From assembly GCA_017961965.1 (NCBI GenBank), contig JAGCWG010000602.1:1-8252 (forward strand): a DNA stretch of 8,252 bases. Reading direction: 5' to 3'. The stretch's first letter is position 1. Each line of letters opens with the position of its first letter. Source of the stretch: Bacteroidaceae bacterium. Lineage in GTDB: Bacteria; Bacteroidota; Bacteroidia; Bacteroidales; Bacteroidaceae. Shown here piece by piece: positions 5,854 to 8,252 of the stretch. The notes beneath the pieces were generated by a model, which had not been told where the DNA came from, did not search any database, and was given only the letters and a program-made list of their open reading frames with translations. Position numbers and translations under genes: made by a program.

Positions 5854-7283
5854 ACGACAAAAGGATAAAATGGATTACGATAGGCGTCATAGCCTTTTAC
5901 ACATGCTTGCTGATAGGTTGGCATCTTTACGACCCAAGCAGCTCGTTCGATGTGTTCAAGCCTGGTGCTGACCATCGTCCTGCTGGTCATGCCCGTAAGG
6001 CTGACGAGGTTCTTATTGGCGAGTTCTTCATGCAGGACTCTACCGTTTCTGCATCCAACTTGATGGGCGAATGGCCATGTTTTCGTGGTGCTGGTCATAA
6101 CAATCAAGCATCCACCTCACCTAATATGAAATGGATAGATGGCGACTTCAAAGAGATGTGGTCAATAGAGACTGGTGAGGGACATGCTGCTCCTGTCATA
6201 TCTGAAGGTAGAGTTTATGTTCTTGACTATGACGAGCAATTAAGTTCGGATGCCTTGCGATGTTTGGACCTCAAGACAGGCAAGCAGTTGTGGAAACGTT
6301 GGTATCGTGTTGCCATGAAACGAAACCATGGATTCTCACGTACCATTCCTGCTATCAGTAATGGCTTGGTCGTAACAATAGGACCGGAAGGTCATGTGAT
6401 GTGTTGCGACAAGGTTACAGGACAGATGAAATGGAGCATAGACATGAAGAAACGCTTTGGCTCAGAGATACCATTTTGGTACACAGGTCAATGTCCGCTA
6501 ATACATAATGATGTCTTGGTACTTGCTCCTGCAGGAACGGATACACTTATGCTTGGAGTTGATATAAATACAGGCAAAACACTATGGGGCACGCCAAACT
6601 CCGTTCATTTCAAGATGTCGCATTCTTCTGTCATGCCTATGACTCTTGGAGGAGTGCAGACTTACGTGTATATAGGCGTTGGAGGAGTTTGTGGCGTTTC
6701 TGCTGAAACAGGAGATTGCGGTAAATTGTTGTGGAGTACCAATGAATGGCAGCCATCAGTTGTTGCTCCTTCACCTTTGCAGATATCCCAGAATCAGATA
6801 TTCCTTGTGGCTGGCTATGGAGCTGGTGGTGCTTTGTTACAGGTTGACAAAACAGGAACATCATGGAAGGCAACAGTCAAGGATAGTTATAAGGCAAACG
6901 AAGGTATGTCATGCGAACAGCAGACTCCAATCAACTATAAGGGAACGCTCATAACCGTACTTCCGAAGGATGGTGGAGGAATGCGTGAGCGTTTGGCCAT
7001 GTACAGTCCTAATGACTTGCATCATCCTATATGGACTTCGGCTGCAGATGAACGCTTTGGTTTAGGTCCATACATCGTTATTGGTGATAGGCTTGTAGCT
7101 TTCAAGGAAGATGGAGAGTTATATGTGTACCAGTTGTATGCTAACTCCATGAAGCTTATTCGCAAGCAACGTGTAATGGTGGAAGGCGTGGATGCATGGG
7201 GACCAATGGCGTATGCGGATGGTATGCTGATTGTAAGAGATGCCAAGACTATAAAATGTCTAAAGATATTAACGGAAGAATAG
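5850..7283 (+). CDS. Membrane-anchored PQQ-like (BamB-type) beta-propeller protein
   Basis: This 477-residue protein begins with a short basic N-terminus (K4, R5, K7) and a hydrophobic segment at 8-24, read as an uncleaved signal anchor placing the rest outside the cytoplasm. A linker (about 28-70) leads to EWPCFRGAGHNN (74-85), the entry motif of PQQ-like propellers. Blade signatures follow: LDLKTGKQLW (139-148), CDKVTGQMKW (186-195), VDINTGKTLW (237-246) and ETGDCGKLLW (286-295). I see no haem CxxCH and cannot show that pyrroloquinoline quinone is bound; many such proteins are scaffolds. It holds about ten cysteines, including an adjacent pair C185-C186, which is many for an exported protein. 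ATGA overlap with the cyclase gene, with AAAAGG at 5835-5840 as a possible ribosome binding site, ties it to terpenoid formation. Likely role: binding or oxidising the cyclic product, or scaffolding a membrane redox complex (inference). Confidence 0.88.
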   Translation: MNDKRIKWITIGVIAFYTCLLIGWHLYDPSSSFDVFKPGADHRPAGHARKADEVLIGEFFMQDSTVSASNLMGEWPCFRGAGHNNQASTSPNMKWIDGDFKEMWSIETGEGHAAPVISEGRVYVLDYDEQLSSDALRCLDLKTGKQLWKRWYRVAMKRNHGFSRTIPAISNGLVVTIGPEGHVMCCDKVTGQMKWSIDMKKRFGSEIPFWYTGQCPLIHNDVLVLAPAGTDTLMLGVDINTGKTLWGTPNSVHFKMSHSSVMPMTLGGVQTYVYIGVGGVCGVSAETGDCGKLLWSTNEWQPSVVAPSPLQISQNQIFLVAGYGAGGALLQVDKTGTSWKATVKDSYKANEGMSCEQQTPINYKGTLITVLPKDGGGMRERLAMYSPNDLHHPIWTSAADERFGLGPYIVIGDRLVAFKEDGELYVYQLYANSMKLIRKQRVMVEGVDAWGPMAYADGMLIVRDAKTIKCLKILTEE

Positions 7284-7296
7284 AATACTAACATAT

Positions 7297-8252
7297 ATGG
7301 ATAGGCGCAAATTTTTGAAAATATCAGGTTCGTTGGCGGTAGGAGGCATTATCCTATCTGTCGTAGGACGTGGAATGTGGAATATGCTCAAGCGTCCTGA
7401 GAAAATCTTCTACGATTCAAAACGAACGAAAGGACCTGTTCTTTTGAAGGAAGACGAAAATTTCGTCTCTCCCTATCGTCGTGTGTATGGTTTCGTGGCT
7501 CCAGATGACATCTTGGCTATGGATATCGAAGGCGGTAGCGTATATGTAGCTACTCCCAACAACATAGATGTTTATGGCTTGAGTGGTGAGTTGCAAACTA
7601 ATTTCTCAACACCAAGCGATTTACGTGATATTACGATATATGACGGACTTGTATATGCACTCTTCCCTGCACGTATAGAGGTGTATGACCGTCAAGGTGA
7701 GATAGTGCGCCAATGGGAAGCTTGTAGCGATAATGCGGACTATTGTTCATTGGCAGTCTGCAAAGAAGGCGTGTTCGTGACAGATGCAAGTAACAAGCAC
7801 ATTTGCAAGTATAATCTTGACGGTTCGCTTGCTCGCTTCATCCAGAGTCCAAAGGGCTTTATTGTACCAAGCTATTGTTTTGGCATAACATATATGGATG
7901 GTAAGATATATTGCTCTAACCCTGGACGTCATCTTGTGGAAAGCTATACTACGGATGGAGAGTTTGTAGCATCCTTCGGTAAGGCAGGTGCTGAACCCGG
8001 TGCTTTTAGTGGTTGCTGCAACCCTGCTATCATCACGCCATCAAATAATGGTGAGTTGTTGACTTCCGAGAAAGGTATTCCACGCATTAGTTGCTATCGT
8101 GCCGATGGAAAGTTCCGTAGCGTCCTGTTGGACAAGAAGGCCTTGGGAGGTGGCAATAGCGCGTATGACGTTCGTGTGATGAAGGACAAGCTTATCGTGA
8201 CAGGTGGTGCCAAGGTTTCAGTTTTTCAATATGACAAGCGACTTAGTCAACA
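7297..8252 (+). CDS. Tat-signal-like NHL-type beta-propeller protein (3' partial)
   Basis: The open frame runs from ATG 7297 to the window end: 318 complete codons plus two bases, no stop. The N-terminus MDRRKFLK followed by a hydrophobic stretch (9-24) fits a twin-arginine (Tat) signal, with no clear AxA cleavage site, so it may stay anchored. The rest is repeating beta-strand blades: SVYVATPNNIDVYG (82-95), LVYALFPARIEVYD (118-131), GVFVTDASNKHICKYN (158-173), KIYCSNPGRHLVESY (203-217) and KLIVTGGAKVSVFQYD near the end. This is the NHL/6-bladed propeller pattern. A distinctive block, GAFSGCCNP (235-243) and TSEKGIPRI (256-264), is the best handle for finding relatives. It has about nine cysteines and no CxxCH. 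No ribosome binding site is visible 13 bases after the PQQ-like gene. A Tat signal would imply folding in the cytoplasm, perhaps with a cofactor, before export (inference). It may pair with the upstream propeller. Confidence 0.85.
   Translation, partial: MDRRKFLKISGSLAVGGIILSVVGRGMWNMLKRPEKIFYDSKRTKGPVLLKEDENFVSPYRRVYGFVAPDDILAMDIEGGSVYVATPNNIDVYGLSGELQTNFSTPSDLRDITIYDGLVYALFPARIEVYDRQGEIVRQWEACSDNADYCSLAVCKEGVFVTDASNKHICKYNLDGSLARFIQSPKGFIVPSYCFGITYMDGKIYCSNPGRHLVESYTTDGEFVASFGKAGAEPGAFSGCCNPAIITPSNNGELLTSEKGIPRISCYRADGKFRSVLLDKKALGGGNSAYDVRVMKDKLIVTGGAKVSVFQYDKRLSQ

Noticed and set aside
5904..5906. Cys19 of the PQQ-like propeller as a lipoprotein attachment site.
   Set aside because: The residues before it (Phe-Tyr-Thr) do not fit the lipobox, and the hydrophobic stretch continues past the cysteine.
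1..8252. Insertion sequences, CRISPR arrays, tRNA or rRNA genes, and phage attachment repeats.
   Set aside because: I read the window for these and saw none. Nearly all bases are in the seven + strand genes, and the gaps are too short.

Overview
The window is a compact one-strand gene cluster of seven genes, with the first and last cut by the window edges. The organism is probably an anaerobic or gut-type member of the Bacteroidota, with Bacteroidales as my best guess. The reasons are moderate GC by eye, A/T-rich leaders that mostly lack a good Shine-Dalgarno sequence, and iron-sulfur and radical-SAM proteins typical of anaerobes. No phylogenetic marker gene is present, so this assignment is an inference.

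Layout, all on the + strand: (1) 2-625, a 2[4Fe-4S] ferredoxin-type protein with an extra cysteine-bearing N-terminal domain, 5' end missing. (2) 635-1846, a radical SAM enzyme with a CxxxCxxC motif and an aromatic N-terminal helix. (3) 1931-3406, an unusual fusion of a cysteine-rich DUF116 domain to a trans-polyprenyl diphosphate synthase. (4) 3403-4065, a small protein with prenyltransferase/squalene-oxidase-type repeats but no visible catalytic motif. (5) 4129-5853, a class II terpene cyclase of the squalene-hopene cyclase superfamily with an intact DxDD motif. (6) 5850-7283, a membrane-anchored PQQ-like (BamB-type) beta-propeller. (7) 7297-8252, a Tat-signal-like NHL-type beta-propeller, 3' end missing. 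Genes 3/4 and 5/6 overlap by ATGA, and the other gaps are 9, 84, 63 and 13 bases, so the set looks like one transcription unit. The 63-base gap holds a strong hairpin and a perfect AAGGAGG ribosome binding site in front of the cyclase.

Reading the genes together (inference): the synthase half of gene 3 makes a linear isoprenyl diphosphate, probably C20 or longer. The gene 5 cyclase folds an isoprenoid into a polycycle, perhaps with gene 4 as a helper. The radical SAM enzyme may decorate the lipid, by analogy with HpnH in hopanoid biosynthesis. The ferredoxin and the DUF116 cysteines suggest a dedicated electron supply. The two propellers are predicted to be exported and could use, carry or bind the product on the outer face of the inner membrane. 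No squalene or phytoene synthase is in the window, so the cyclase substrate is open. I recognise the families but not a named, characterised pathway with this gene set. It is a good candidate for an undescribed cyclic-isoprenoid and redox system.
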